From Verrucomicrobiota bacterium (GTDB taxonomy: Bacteria > Verrucomicrobiota > Verrucomicrobiia > Limisphaerales > UBA9464): 64,000 nucleotides of DNA. The translations under genes were made by a program, and so were the position numbers. Under the pieces are notes generated by a model, which was given only the letters and a program-made list of their open reading frames with translations, ran no database searches and was not told the DNA's origin. This document shows positions 27,601 to 36,162 of the stretch, one piece after another (position 1 is the first letter of the stretch; every line of letters starts with the position of its first letter). The stretch spans positions 1 to 64,000 of the forward strand of contig CANGKZ010000022.1 of NCBI GenBank assembly GCA_947454705.1. The letters are read 5' to 3'.

Positions 27601-30053
27601 CGTTCGACGTTGTTAATGCGGTCGAACCGGGTCAGGTCGTTGGTCTGCTGAACATGACTGCGAGCCTCGGAGGCTTCGAAGTCATTGCCGTAAATCACCT
27701 CGCCGGTGATCACGTTGGACACGACGAGATCCAGGTCATTGACCAATTTCGAAGCACCCACCGGATTGCCGGGAGGGTCGGTCCAAACCAGCGTGATGCG
27801 AACCGGCGCATTGGAGGCGAAGTCATTCAACCGAAGCCGATACGACCGCGACTCGCCCGTCGCGAGTCCGACCGACTGAGCGAAGGAGTCGGCTTCGATC
27901 AGGTACGACGGCTTGTTGCTGATGGTCAGCTGCGAGGAAAGCGCGGTCGGAAGGTACGGTTCGCCCCATCCGGCGTAGTTGCGCGGATCGTCGTTTTGAA
28001 CCTTCGGGTCCGGCACATAGGTCGGGCTGGTGACGGTGGCACTGTTGATGAGCAGCGCCTTGTAGCCGGCGGCCGAGGGACGCGTGCCGGGAACGCGGGT
28101 GCGGAAGTACTCCTGCATCTGCGCCAGCAACCCGGCGACGGAGGCCGCCGACATGCTGGTGCCCGACTCATAGCGGTAGAACGGCTGAGTCTCGGCGGTC
28201 AGATCCTTGAACAGCAGGTATTCGTCGAAGAAGAGATTGGTCGGGAAATCATGCTCGCGCGTCCATTTGGCGGAACGCGCCGAGATGATGAACGTGCCCG
28301 GAGCGACGAGGTCGGGCTTGAAACGACCGGAGTTGCCTTCGGTGCCGATGCCCACATTTCCGCGACCGGAGAAGCTGGCGACCTGAAAGTCGCTGTCGGT
28401 CATCGGGGTGTAGATCGCATTGGTGGTGAAGTCCGTGCGGTTGGTGTCGATTGCAGTCAACGGAGTGGATCCGGCGATGATCGTCACGCCATTGGTCTCG
28501 AACACCAATGCGTTGGTCAGATTGCGAAGGCTTTCGAGCGCACCAACGGTGATGACGTTCTTGGCGTTGCCCGGGGAGTTGATGGAATCGCCGGAACCGC
28601 CAATGCCATTGTCGCCACCGCCGCCGCCATTGCCCGCGGCAAACACGTAGAGAATCGGCTGATCGCCAGTCACCCCGGGAGCCGCATCCCGCACGGCGGC
28701 ATCGAAGCTCGCGGAGTGGGAACCGTACTCGTAGGTGTCGTAAACCCAGCTGTTGTTGGAAATCAGCGGGTCGCTCAGGGATCCCGTGCGGAAGGTGTTG
28801 GTGGCCGCGGTCACCTGCAGGTACTCGTCGCCGCCATCGGGTCCTCCGAAGAAGATCGCAGGCAGGGCAAACAACTGCGCCCCGGAAGCGCGTCCCCGGA
28901 AGTTCGCACCGGAAACCGATCCCTGCGGCGCAACGGTGATGGTCTTCGAAGCGTTGCCATTTCCCGCAATGATCGCCGCGACGTGAGTGCCGTGGCCGTC
29001 GGAATCCTGAAGGAACGATGCTGGGAGGCCGGGGCCGGCGTGAACGCGTCCGGAGAGATCCGGATGGGTCTGATCGACGCCGGTGTCATTGATGTTAACC
29101 AGCACGCCTGCGCCAGTGAGTCCGAGGTAAGGAGTGTCGTTCGCCGTGGTGGTGGTCGAGCCAAGGATCGGACCCGAGCGATCGTTGGCCGCCACCGGCT
29201 TCTGCCAGCGCTCCACCAATTGAATCGAGGGCAACTGAGCCAGTGCGGCAACCTGAGCGGCTCCCGCCTCGAGGGTGAGCAGGGTTCCAAACGGCCCGCG
29301 CTCCTGCGCCAGCGTGTTCAAGCCGAGGCGTCCCAGTTGCTCCCGGGCAGCAGCAGCGTCGGCAGCAGTCACCACCAAGCGCATCGTTCCTTCCGTGGAC
29401 GACGCCGGGTTCAACACGGCGGGAATCAGGGAGGGTTCGAGTTTGAAGTAGGGTTCGTAGGGGAGAATCGATGCCGTTTCCGGAGCATCAGCGAGCAACT
29501 GGGCGGCGTCCGAACCCGCGGAGACCAAATACGCGTTATTCGGAATGTAAGAAACAATGGTGGCGCCGGCTGCGGTCAGCCGGTCGCGGAACGCCGACCC
29601 AATCGGTCCCTTCGATTGAACAATGTAAGCCCCGACGTCGCCCGAGGCGCGCAGCGCGGAGGGAATCTGGAGGGCCTCGCCCGAGGCGGTGTCGACGAAG
29701 GCATTGCGGAGCAGCAGCGCACGATCATTGGCCACGAGTTCCGTGGCTGAGGCGGCGGTGTTGCGAAGGCGGTTGGTAAACCGGGAATCGAAATGCCGGC
29801 GGGTGGTCCCCGGCTTGAGATCCTCCAACGCCACCCAACGGCTTACTCCGCCGGACTGGGGCGCGGAGGCGCGCGAGGCGGCAGAAACAACGGAGGCCGC
29901 GGCGGCCTGTTGCTTGGATTGGGCTCCGAGCGAGGTCACGAACTGATCGAGACCCGAGACGGCCTGGCGATGGTGAGCCACCCGCCAGCCGAGCACCAAG
30001 CCCAGCAGCAGAACGGCTCCTGTCGCGATCCGGTTGCGGCGTGACGAAGACAT
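21639..30053 (-). CDS. Giant secreted S8 subtilase with P-domain, LamG and PPC-like repeats
   Basis: A protein of about 2,800 residues (numbers here count from an alternative start at 30068). An N-terminal hydrophobic helix (16-28) suggests export. The subtilisin domain (about 310-700) has the full triad: Asp328 in NINDTGVD, His362 in DGHGTHVA, Ser638 in SGTSMSAAS, plus oxyanion Asn480. A KP-43-like beta domain follows (VRITLVWTDPPG, LVNDLDLVV; 750-870), then a P-domain-like region (1060-1197), a second P-domain split by LamG and DUF642-like sequence (1320-1852), about six PPC-like beta repeats (1880-2645), and three C-terminal modules with PGxxYxLExTxxLFAxPVxW. It lies 68 bp downstream of the Verru_Chthon A-like gene. 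It is probably an extracellular or surface protease; the substrate is unknown. Confidence 0.9.
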   Translation of the reverse strand: MSSSRRNRIATGAVLLLGLVLGWRVAHHRQAVSGLDQFVTSLGAQSKQQAAAASVVSAASRASAPQSGGVSRWVALEDLKPGTTRRHFDSRFTNRLRNTAASATELVANDRALLLRNAFVDTASGEALQIPSALRASGDVGAYIVQSKGPIGSAFRDRLTAAGATIVSYIPNNAYLVSAGSDAAQLLADAPETASILPYEPYFKLEPSLIPAVLNPASSTEGTMRLVVTAADAAAAREQLGRLGLNTLAQERGPFGTLLTLEAGAAQVAALAQLPSIQLVERWQKPVAANDRSGPILGSTTTTANDTPYLGLTGAGVLVNINDTGVDQTHPDLSGRVHAGPGLPASFLQDSDGHGTHVAAIIAGNGNASKTITVAPQGSVSGANFRGRASGAQLFALPAIFFGGPDGGDEYLQVTAATNTFRTGSLSDPLISNNSWVYDTYEYGSHSASFDAAVRDAAPGVTGDQPILYVFAAGNGGGGGDNGIGGSGDSINSPGNAKNVITVGALESLRNLTNALVFETNGVTIIAGSTPLTAIDTNRTDFTTNAIYTPMTDSDFQVASFSGRGNVGIGTEGNSGRFKPDLVAPGTFIISARSAKWTREHDFPTNLFFDEYLLFKDLTAETQPFYRYESGTSMSAASVAGLLAQMQEYFRTRVPGTRPSAAGYKALLINSATVTSPTYVPDPKVQNDDPRNYAGWGEPYLPTALSSQLTISNKPSYLIEADSFAQSVGLATGESRSYRLRLNDFASNAPVRITLVWTDPPGNPVGASKLVNDLDLVVSNVITGEVIYGNDFEASEARSHVQQTNDLTRFDRINNVERILLDQAGGTNFIVSVVAHRVNVNARRDHPLGVVQDFSLVIATDAALDSTNTTAGSIAFVASPTPGIPNPPGSGRPPVVGVTNGMPLLAERVGANSPLINSVLGGSPEQWKFYSFTNFPGTTTNGDLILTNGSNVAFVVFPTAQLSRGRTNDPDVDLYVSLDPQLTNLSSVALGSALKSTSRGGNELITITNSPLTNEVYYVGVKSEDAQGAEYGLIGISSDQPFTTIGADGRARVLTIPLIQPIPDGRPDKPGVGLYLGISTLPGTVRGASVTMTATHQNFSDLLGNLSHNRRFVVLNNHSPLHGLTSGTNVQVIYDDSQSGYNSGSVPSDGPGNLVNFMGETGSGAWFLTTSDNALGNVGRISGFDLRLLPNDFGATYVQRCVGPTAVQLEVIDVPPDATGMTISITNIQPGLPLEVFIKKGEVPDITDPASADKHATILAPGGEVSLGIRDVPALQAGRYYIAVYNAQPIEICYRIRARIERSFDALNSRTYTSRDVDTIIDQGRSYAVIPVDDTRGATVSSVGVRLEHARKSDLAIRLFNPSGAGTLLMEHRGATDRRGLGGEIVSSNLAFAHVGFSLDRVSGRAVLFVNGRSVAESVFPGYLPPTTNGFTFGSDPLGLYAGATSIDSFLLDDFGLWRTALREDQIQNIFRYGLDGLGKRDSLVRGTLLSLWPFDSDGRDVIGTNDVVLTSKATFAPGQIGNALKYVLGAGGNLPVTRSTDVGRATAFTLEGWVNIGTRTNTVIGGWGNTNGVWGPALLANFAPPLGNGPGSITLLLDQAGGKYLKSPAGALLPTALVTNQLYAVFSDTTNFTSQLVKFANPPLSTDSRIRVLEADDYETNAAGFFTPLAGTAVQVDGWTVNQGTVQQVYNGAEAFNGEGYLALDKAEIQKSFKTIPGRTYTASLVSRRGPEATNGTVAVTLEIANVANPARVVSAAGSLWETNVLTFQAQATTTGIKIYVPTDSLVRGLIDAFRFVEDGSSLYLPEEPMTPLATTSAAGNWMLEITDTRIANAGRVLSWQLGLVFTPTNSPIVALTSGATYTTNIAAGDIRYFTVEVPPEAVGATNFLQSSAGAPLNLLFSQVGTPDGTQQGDFILLNNVTTPGQSSVIRPGGTPPLKPGQRYYLGVQNAGSAAVPAFSIRVDFDVNVKPLTNGIARHATNAPNGLFDYFYYDVSTNGMQVSFALTNLSGDLNLVVRKSPGFPTRSQYDYVSTNSGTNSEIIVIDGGSKPVELTPGRWYLGAYSVAQPPLVPITYDVLATEIPFPTSLTNGVPFRGRLTNSTSPTYFFVNITNDPLRLSLTLTNLTGNANLYLKRGLPLPVSTNFDYASTNIGTAFERIVIDTNSAPVVLTKGQWFVAVVPVDPTPIQFTLTAVVDYQLAFTDLTDGLPLATSHSAGQDKHTYRFIAPAGTTSLIFEVYNLTGQAELYGAFGGLPLGNPGDFSSTRPGTTPEVVVLRATSDQPDLAGSYFLEVRFPASETNRVDYSIRAATGRNGSVDSAQPIVPVIGLPATVGGLLTLTFNSLPGETYWLENTTNLFASPVVWKQIGATFVASGYSTTIQLPALPDNGSNLQAFRIVKSSVGAPPVTINALTNGVLKSGSTKLEGGLDYYSFDVSTNAAGVRFLVNGLSANVDLAVNPAPQLPTPTGSDALSARTGVQAEEIIIDAGTSPVQLSAGRWYAGVFSPDVPAVAASYGITATEIPYPNALVSGTVTTATLATRGAVDYYYVDVPANVTQATFTLTNTADANLYVRGVALAGPHGFDAASTNGGTTNDVVILAAGGTPVALAPGRWFVGVASATNTAVNYGVGVTFVTSTETPLEATFLPPTKPGGPFAVVFNSVPGVSYQVETTDNLFASPVSWTAVGTPVLATTTTTTISIDPPSGASTGLRSYRVRQVVVVTTPLSATFVPPTTSGGAFSVSFVGTPGVKYQLETTEDLFANPVVWTLVGSPVIGTGGSSTIPVPAASVTPSGLRVYRIRQL

Positions 30054-30121
30054 AGAGGACAGTAGCAAAAAGGGTCTAACGGGCGGCGGCGTTCAGTGGG
30101 TCGGAGGCATCGATCCGTGGC

Positions 30122-33100
30122 TCAGTTGGTCGGGAACAAGGCCCGATGATCCTCGATCACAGCTCGCAGCCCCGCGTTGCCACGACTGTTCGGAACCCCA
30201 TCAAAACGCAGCACCGACTTGGTGGCGAACTCGCCGGTGACCTGATAGTTGGTGCACATGCCGTAGAACACGCCCGGTGCGGTGATCAGGGAATTCGCGG
30301 CAGGCTTCAGGGATTGACCGAAGCAATACACCACCGCGCGAGGTTCGTCGGGACGCATCAGCGACAGGATCTGCTGCGGGATGCGTTCCATGATTTCGTC
30401 GGTGATGCTGCTGTTCCTTACGAGATCCGTGCGGGAATCGAGGAACGGAGAACGATCCGAAAGCGTCGGGACGGAAAGCACCGAACCGAGGTTGGTGAAG
30501 TAGCCACCGGGCGCCAGCGGCTGCCGCGGGAAACCCTTGGCAATGATCCCGAGGGAATTGCTGGAATTCAGCCATTGGACAATGCCGGGAATCCTCGTCC
30601 CGCTTGCGTTGGTATAGCCGCCCACAATTTGCTTCAGCTCGGTCGAATTGGGCCGGATGAACAAGGGCTGCGGGTTGTCACGAACCGATGCCGGACCGGT
30701 GTTGGTCAACACGGGAACGCCGCTGAGGAGCGCAGACCACGCCGCAATATTGGTCTGGTTCGGAGAAATCAGACCGCGGGCCGCATTGTCGTTGATGGCC
30801 GTGGTGAACAGATCCACCAGCTTCCAATCGTTCACCGGGTGGGTGAACACGTTGCCGGACCACGCCAGCCAGTTCTTCTGCGCCGACATGATGGACGGGG
30901 CTCCGGGAGAGGGAATTCCCTGATCCGCCACCGCCGACTTCAGATACATCGTCTGCCACGGCGTGCCACGATGCACGCGTCCGAGGAATCCGATGTTCGG
31001 GAACTTGACCTGCGCGTTGGTCGGGAAGGACCAGTCATCGGGTTTCGTGATGAACGGATCCTTGTAGGAATAATCGGTGGCCAAACCGAGCGAAGCCGGT
31101 CCGGTGCTCTTGCCGGATGCGGGATCCGCCTTGAGCTGAAGCTGCTGCTCAAAGCCCCACGGCGCGTAGGCAATCACGCCCTGCCGGCGCTTCTTTTCAG
31201 CCAGCGACAATCCGGCGAGATTGGTGATCGAATGGCCGGAGAGTTGGAACCCGGAGTTGGTCGAATTGAAGCGACCTTCAGAAACCAGCAATTCGCTATA
31301 CGAGCCGGAATCGGCATACACGGTGTATCCCGGACGCAAATCCTCGGGATGGTAGTGCACCAGGGGATCGTTGGCCTGCCGGCGATCGGTGATGAAAATG
31401 GTCGAGGACGGATTGAAACCCACCTGCACGCGCGTCGGCCGTGCGGAATCGATCGCGGCCGCAATGCGACGCTGCTCGGCGTTGGGCAGCACCGGGGTGC
31501 TGGGGAACTGGTGATAGAGGAAGTAATAGAGCCCGTGAATACTCTTGGCCTGGTCGTACTGGCTTTGAGGCACCCCGAGCGCATCACGCCACAACAACGG
31601 ATCGGTCTGGAGGAATCCGAGCGACACGCGCATCTGATTGTCGATGCCCAGCGTGTGAAGGCCACCCACCGAGTTGGTCTTCCAGAAATCCGGAAGGCGA
31701 AGCGTGGAGCCGGCGCTCGGACGAACCCCGGGAAGCGCCGCTGCACCGCGGCTCAAACCGTCCACCGCGAGGAAGCGCAACACGTTCGTCTCGGTGAGCA
31801 CGCTCTTGAATTGAACGTAATCCACGATGGCCCGCGTGCCTTCATCCACCAGCGCGCAGTAGAACCAGTTGGTCGCCACGAGATTCAAATTCGGCGCGGG
31901 AAGGTCGACATTCACCGAACCCAGATTGGTCTGATCTGCCGCGTACCGGCGATTGGCGATGTGATCGTACACGAAGCTGAAGGTCGCCACGTCGTTGAGC
32001 GCGTTGGTAAACTGGTAGCCCTTCCACTGCCCCGGCTGGATCAGGATGTTCGTCCCGCGAACCCGCTGCGTTTCCCCGGCCACGCGCGTGGCCACGCCGC
32101 CCACGAACTGCTTGTACAATCCGTAGGTGACGATGTTGGTCACGATCATCCGAAGCTGGCGCGGATAGTTGTTGGAATACGAATTCCACAACTCGGCGGA
32201 GGCCGCGTTGCGCAGGTCGAAGCGGTACTGGGCTTCGGTGAAGATTCCCGCGCCATTCTTGCCCTGGAACGGGAGCTGATTGGTGGCGATCGCCGCGGTG
32301 GTGATCGAAGGCTTCACCGCAAACAAACGACGCGTGACCTGCAGCGAGCTCTGCCAGAATCCTTCGTTGAAATTCGGGAATCCCTTCTTGGCCCCCACCA
32401 CGAGCGGGAGGTTCACAAAGCGGGCCGCAGGTGCTGATCCTGGGGCGTTGTCCAGCCGGGTGACCGGGTAGGAAGGATTGAATCCGGGATCTTCCAAATC
32501 CACCCACGGCTGCGAGAGCAACACACTGGAGTTGGTGACTTCGGTGAAGGTGCCGAGACGAATGGCGAACGGATCCGCCGCGGTCCCCTTCCCCGTGCGA
32601 TAGAGGCTCGGTTGGAACACGGTCGGCAGGTACGGATACCCGGTGCGATCGGTTCGATTGGTCGCGTAGTCGTAGATGTTCGCCGCCAGCTGCAGCAGGC
32701 GGTGGACTTGGGCGGTGTAGAGGTAGTTGGTGAAGTAGGTGCGACCTGAATTGTCGCGCACGTTCACACGGCCCTGGATCGGCAATCCGGTGAAGGTTCC
32801 GCGCGCGAGTCCGTTGGTGAACTCGGAGGTCAGCAAACGGTCTGCGGCATTGGTGAACCACGAAATCGGAGTCCAATCGCGGAACCCAGCGACAGACGCG
32901 GCCGAAGCGCTGCTGCCGTTTTGATCCTGCGGACGGTAGTTCAGGTGCATCCGCACGCGACGCTGAGGGAATCCGAAAGGATCCACGAAACTCTCAATGC
33001 GCGCATCGGAAGTGTCCGTGCCAGCCTGAGCCAGCAGCCGGTAGAAGGTGTAATTGTCGTACGTGCTGCGCGTCGACGTGGCGGCCGTCTGTCCCGTCAA

Positions 33101-34348
33101 CTTCTGCGGAAGGGTGCCGCGAGTCTTGTCGGCGTTGGCCGGCTCGACCGAGAAAGCATCGTTAATGTCGCTCAACCCGTTGACGACATCACCACCCGAC
33201 CAGCTCCGGCCCGGATTGTCGGAAGTCACCACGCGGGTGGGGTTGATCACATCGGCATAGGTCGAAATCACCGGGCCGTCCGAATAGTAATCGATCCGGT
33301 CATTCTGAAACCGGGTGGTGGTGGCAGCCCCGCTCCCGACGGATTCGAGGTTGAACAATTCGGTGGCGGTCCCGGGGGCCACCTGAGTGGTTTGATTCTG
33401 GGGGGTGCGGCGGTAACTGAGGAATTTGCCGGCGTCGTCAAAGGCCATGCCGATGTTCTGCGATCCCGCCGTCGTGCTGTACACGTAGTCGGAGGATGCG
33501 ATCGAAGGCCAGACGTTGGTATTGAGGTCGCTGAGGAAGCCCGCGAGATTCAGCTCCCAGGCACCGACGCCCTGGTTGCGGAGGTATCCGCTTCCAAGAT
33601 TATCCTGATTCTTGGCGCCGTTGAAGGCGGTGCTGAGGTCCAGCGTGCGGCCCGAAGGAACGACCACATACGCATATCGCGCCACGAACCGGTTGGTTCC
33701 GGAGTGCGGGGCATCCGGATACTCCAAGACACCGATCCACTCGGGATCGCCCACCTTAAACTCCACCGGCTGACCATTGGTGCGACCATTGAAATCAGCG
33801 ACGCGGACCAATCCATTCGACTCGTACCGGCCGTTGCGATTGAGATCGAGATAGAAGCGGAACTCCGGAGGAAGGCTGGCATCCCGGCTCGTCTGGATGA
33901 ACACCGGAGGACGGGCCTCATAGAAAAGATTTCCCAACATCCGGCGGTACAGGCGGCGGTCCCCAAGTGTACCAAGATTGAAACCCAGGTTTTGTCCGGG
34001 ATTCTTAAGGTAATTGACGTTGGTCAGGAGGTTGTAGACTCCGCTGTCGGCATAAGACGGAAGCGAGGAATCGAACCGGGGATTGGTGTAGTTGGTCGAC
34101 ACCATGAAGGGAAACGCGTTGGCGTTTCCGTTCGCGAGGATTCGCGACGCGATTTCGAGCTGCACCTTGTTGAGGGCGGCATCGGTGGCGAATCGGGCAT
34201 CAATCTGTTCCCCGCTGGCATTCACGGCCCCGCGTTCGCGGCGGCTGACGGCAAGAAAGGCGACGGCGGTGATCGTCACCACTGACAACATGATCAGCGT
34301 GATGACGAGCGCGATGCCCCGGCGGCGATGGACGACGGGAGTCTTCAT
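30122..34348 (-). CDS. Verru_Chthon cassette protein A-like, large PilX/PulK-type prepilin
   Basis: A 1408-residue protein with a basic N-terminus and one hydrophobic segment (GIALVITLIMLSVVTITAVA, from about residue 11), followed by RRERGAVNASGEQID. This layout matches the Verru_Chthon cassette protein A family and resembles PilX-like minor pilins, but with a very large exposed domain. The rest is beta-rich and Asn/Thr-rich, with no recognised enzyme motif. Its ATG overlaps the stop of the upstream C-like gene (ATGA at 34348-34345). In pseudopili, large minor pilins sit at the tip, so a tip or substrate-contacting role is possible. The family assignment is by pattern, not by a search. Confidence 0.7.
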   Translation of the reverse strand: MKTPVVHRRRGIALVITLIMLSVVTITAVAFLAVSRRERGAVNASGEQIDARFATDAALNKVQLEIASRILANGNANAFPFMVSTNYTNPRFDSSLPSYADSGVYNLLTNVNYLKNPGQNLGFNLGTLGDRRLYRRMLGNLFYEARPPVFIQTSRDASLPPEFRFYLDLNRNGRYESNGLVRVADFNGRTNGQPVEFKVGDPEWIGVLEYPDAPHSGTNRFVARYAYVVVPSGRTLDLSTAFNGAKNQDNLGSGYLRNQGVGAWELNLAGFLSDLNTNVWPSIASSDYVYSTTAGSQNIGMAFDDAGKFLSYRRTPQNQTTQVAPGTATELFNLESVGSGAATTTRFQNDRIDYYSDGPVISTYADVINPTRVVTSDNPGRSWSGGDVVNGLSDINDAFSVEPANADKTRGTLPQKLTGQTAATSTRSTYDNYTFYRLLAQAGTDTSDARIESFVDPFGFPQRRVRMHLNYRPQDQNGSSASAASVAGFRDWTPISWFTNAADRLLTSEFTNGLARGTFTGLPIQGRVNVRDNSGRTYFTNYLYTAQVHRLLQLAANIYDYATNRTDRTGYPYLPTVFQPSLYRTGKGTAADPFAIRLGTFTEVTNSSVLLSQPWVDLEDPGFNPSYPVTRLDNAPGSAPAARFVNLPLVVGAKKGFPNFNEGFWQSSLQVTRRLFAVKPSITTAAIATNQLPFQGKNGAGIFTEAQYRFDLRNAASAELWNSYSNNYPRQLRMIVTNIVTYGLYKQFVGGVATRVAGETQRVRGTNILIQPGQWKGYQFTNALNDVATFSFVYDHIANRRYAADQTNLGSVNVDLPAPNLNLVATNWFYCALVDEGTRAIVDYVQFKSVLTETNVLRFLAVDGLSRGAAALPGVRPSAGSTLRLPDFWKTNSVGGLHTLGIDNQMRVSLGFLQTDPLLWRDALGVPQSQYDQAKSIHGLYYFLYHQFPSTPVLPNAEQRRIAAAIDSARPTRVQVGFNPSSTIFITDRRQANDPLVHYHPEDLRPGYTVYADSGSYSELLVSEGRFNSTNSGFQLSGHSITNLAGLSLAEKKRRQGVIAYAPWGFEQQLQLKADPASGKSTGPASLGLATDYSYKDPFITKPDDWSFPTNAQVKFPNIGFLGRVHRGTPWQTMYLKSAVADQGIPSPGAPSIMSAQKNWLAWSGNVFTHPVNDWKLVDLFTTAINDNAARGLISPNQTNIAAWSALLSGVPVLTNTGPASVRDNPQPLFIRPNSTELKQIVGGYTNASGTRIPGIVQWLNSSNSLGIIAKGFPRQPLAPGGYFTNLGSVLSVPTLSDRSPFLDSRTDLVRNSSITDEIMERIPQQILSLMRPDEPRAVVYCFGQSLKPAANSLITAPGVFYGMCTNYQVTGEFATKSVLRFDGVPNSRGNAGLRAVIEDHRALFPTN

Positions 34349-35301
34349 GGGAGTGCGGAGCGGAGAGCGATCCGCTGACGGAACACGAGAATTTCGGCGA
34401 AGTGCTTGTCCAGATAGCTCTTCCTCAAGGAGTCAGGAAGGGACCGATACTGAACCAACGCCCGGGGAGGAAGGACTCCGAATTCCACTTCGATCGACTG
34501 CGGAAGCGCAGGCCCGGTGAATCCGGTGACGAATCCAGCGGACGAAATCAGCGGACGCGCGATGGTCACGTTGGTGTAGTTGATGGTCGTGGGAATCGTG
34601 GCGGCATCGAGCGGGATTCCCGAGTTCTGAACTCCGGCGAACGGAAGCACCCGGAAGAACACCACGCCGTCGATCAGGCGCGTGGAGTTTTGCGCGCGGC
34701 GTTGATCCGCCGCGTTGCCGGTTCCGGCGCCGTCGACGTCAAAATCAAAGTAGAGCTGCGACAAATCCTTGGCAGGCGTGGGGGTCCGGAGAAACACGCT
34801 GGATGGCGCCTGGTAGCGATAGAGCGTTCCGATCGGATTCGCCCCGCTGATCTGGGGAGCGAAGATCGCGGCATTGGTTTCTTCCGCGACATAGAGTCCC
34901 GCGGCGGACCAATAGCGGTCGCGACCCGGCACGAGATAGAACAGCGTGTTGAAGGTGGAATCCCGATGCTTGGCGTCGCGGCTTCCCGGGGTTGCGTCCT
35001 TACCGAGGGGCAGCTTGCGAATGGCCAGATTGAACGCCGGCAGATTGCTCTTCACCGAGCCCACCACTCCGGCGGCGCGGGCGCGTTCGATGTCGCGGAC
35101 AATGAGATCCAACCCGGTGCGGCCGCCTTCCATCACATCGGTCTGGGCGATGTTGGCATGGAGCGCCTTTTGGGTCTGGTCGAACATCGCATACAGGGCG
35201 AGGACGACGATGGAGAGCAGGCCGACGGCGACCAGGAGCTCCAGCAGGGAGAACGCAGCCCGGCGGCGCGCCCCCCAACGAAGATGACGAGAAACATTCA
35301 T
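34345..35301 (-). CDS. Verru_Chthon cassette protein C-like prepilin
   Basis: A 318-residue prepilin-like protein with a class III leader: a basic stretch (RWGARRRAAF) then FSLLELLVAVGLLSIVVLAL with the conserved Glu at +5. The following segment DQTQKALHANIAQTDVMEGG and the length fit the Verru_Chthon protein C group, similar to GspJ/PilW-type minor pseudopilins. It lies 6 bp after the B-like gene and overlaps the A-like gene by four bases, so the genes are probably translated from one message. Confidence 0.72.
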   Translation of the reverse strand: MNVSRHLRWGARRRAAFSLLELLVAVGLLSIVVLALYAMFDQTQKALHANIAQTDVMEGGRTGLDLIVRDIERARAAGVVGSVKSNLPAFNLAIRKLPLGKDATPGSRDAKHRDSTFNTLFYLVPGRDRYWSAAGLYVAEETNAAIFAPQISGANPIGTLYRYQAPSSVFLRTPTPAKDLSQLYFDFDVDGAGTGNAADQRRAQNSTRLIDGVVFFRVLPFAGVQNSGIPLDAATIPTTINYTNVTIARPLISSAGFVTGFTGPALPQSIEVEFGVLPPRALVQYRSLPDSLRKSYLDKHFAEILVFRQRIALRSALP

Positions 35302-35307
35302 GGCCGA

Positions 35308-36162
35308 TCAGAGAACCGGAAGCCGGCTGGCCGCGGGTGTGAGGAGTCGGAGATTGATGGAGGAATCCGGTGCGGTGACGATGTTGCCCTTCGCATCGCG
35401 CTGATACCGAGGCTGGGCCGCAATCTGCGCCCGGAAGGTCCGGAGATTGCCACCCGTGCGGACCACCACGTCGTTGCCCACCACCGGCCATTCAAAGGTC
35501 AACCGGAGATCATACAATCCCCGCTGCATCGCACTCCACTGACGCAGACCGGCATCGGTCTGATCCTTCGGAAGCGACGGCACCGGCGTGAGCTCCACGC
35601 GCATCAGGTAGCGAAACGCGAACCCGGTCTGACTGTCGGGCGGGGTCTCCATGTAGGACTGCGGGAAAATCTTTTCGTTGAACGACCCGCTGAAAGCCCG
35701 GAAGACGCCGCTCACACTGTTGGTAATCGTTATGGGAGCGGCCGCAAAATCGTTTGGGGTGGTGTCGTATTTCGGCAACGAGAGCAGACCGAACACCACC
35801 GTGGGATCGTACAGCAAATGCGAACCAAACGACTTGGTGCTCGGACCGTTGAACCATCGTCCGATGAAAATGTTGGTGGCGGGTGAGGTCGCTTTGACCT
35901 GCTGACGAACCACGGAGATAAAGTCCACGTAGTTGGTCACGTCATCGAACTGCCCCGATCCGGACCGTAGCAGCTCCATCCAGTGGCTGGCTTCCTGGGC
36001 GATGATCGTGTCCTCGCGGTTCTGCTTCTGGACGCCCAACCCGGCAGGCAGCACGCCGATGATGGCCACCATGGCCACCGCGATGATGGCAATGCACAAG
36101 GCCAGCTCGACCATGGTGAAGGCACCGGTCTGCCGACGCGAAGTTGGAACGACGGACATCAT
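35308..36162 (-). CDS. Verru_Chthon cassette protein B-like prepilin
   Basis: A 284-residue prepilin-like protein with leader and helix FTMVELALCIAIIAVAMVAI, then IGVLPAGLGVQKQNREDTII. The LPxGL segment after the helix is characteristic of the Verru_Chthon protein B group and of PilV/GspI-like minor pilins. The ATG at 36162 overlaps the stop of the D-like gene (ATGA); an upstream start at 36192 would overlap by 34 bp and is less likely. It is followed within 6 bp by the C-like gene. Confidence 0.72.
   Translation of the reverse strand: MMSVVPTSRRQTGAFTMVELALCIAIIAVAMVAIIGVLPAGLGVQKQNREDTIIAQEASHWMELLRSGSGQFDDVTNYVDFISVVRQQVKATSPATNIFIGRWFNGPSTKSFGSHLLYDPTVVFGLLSLPKYDTTPNDFAAAPITITNSVSGVFRAFSGSFNEKIFPQSYMETPPDSQTGFAFRYLMRVELTPVPSLPKDQTDAGLRQWSAMQRGLYDLRLTFEWPVVGNDVVVRTGGNLRTFRAQIAAQPRYQRDAKGNIVTAPDSSINLRLLTPAASRLPVL

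Noticed and set aside
22305-29750. Very long plus-strand reading frames (for example 22305-24500 and 25872-29750) opposite the giant subtilase
   Set aside because: They are antisense to a gene with strong protein motifs. Their composition (Arg, Gly, His, Glu rich, without domains) is that expected from the opposite strand of a GC-rich Thr/Asn/Val-rich gene. No recognisable motif was found in them.
30146-34285. Plus-strand frames opposite the A-like prepilin gene (30146-32437 and 32921-34285)
   Set aside because: Antisense shadows of the 1,408-residue gene with arginine/histidine-rich, motif-free translation; the minus-strand gene has a prepilin-like N-terminus and coupled start.
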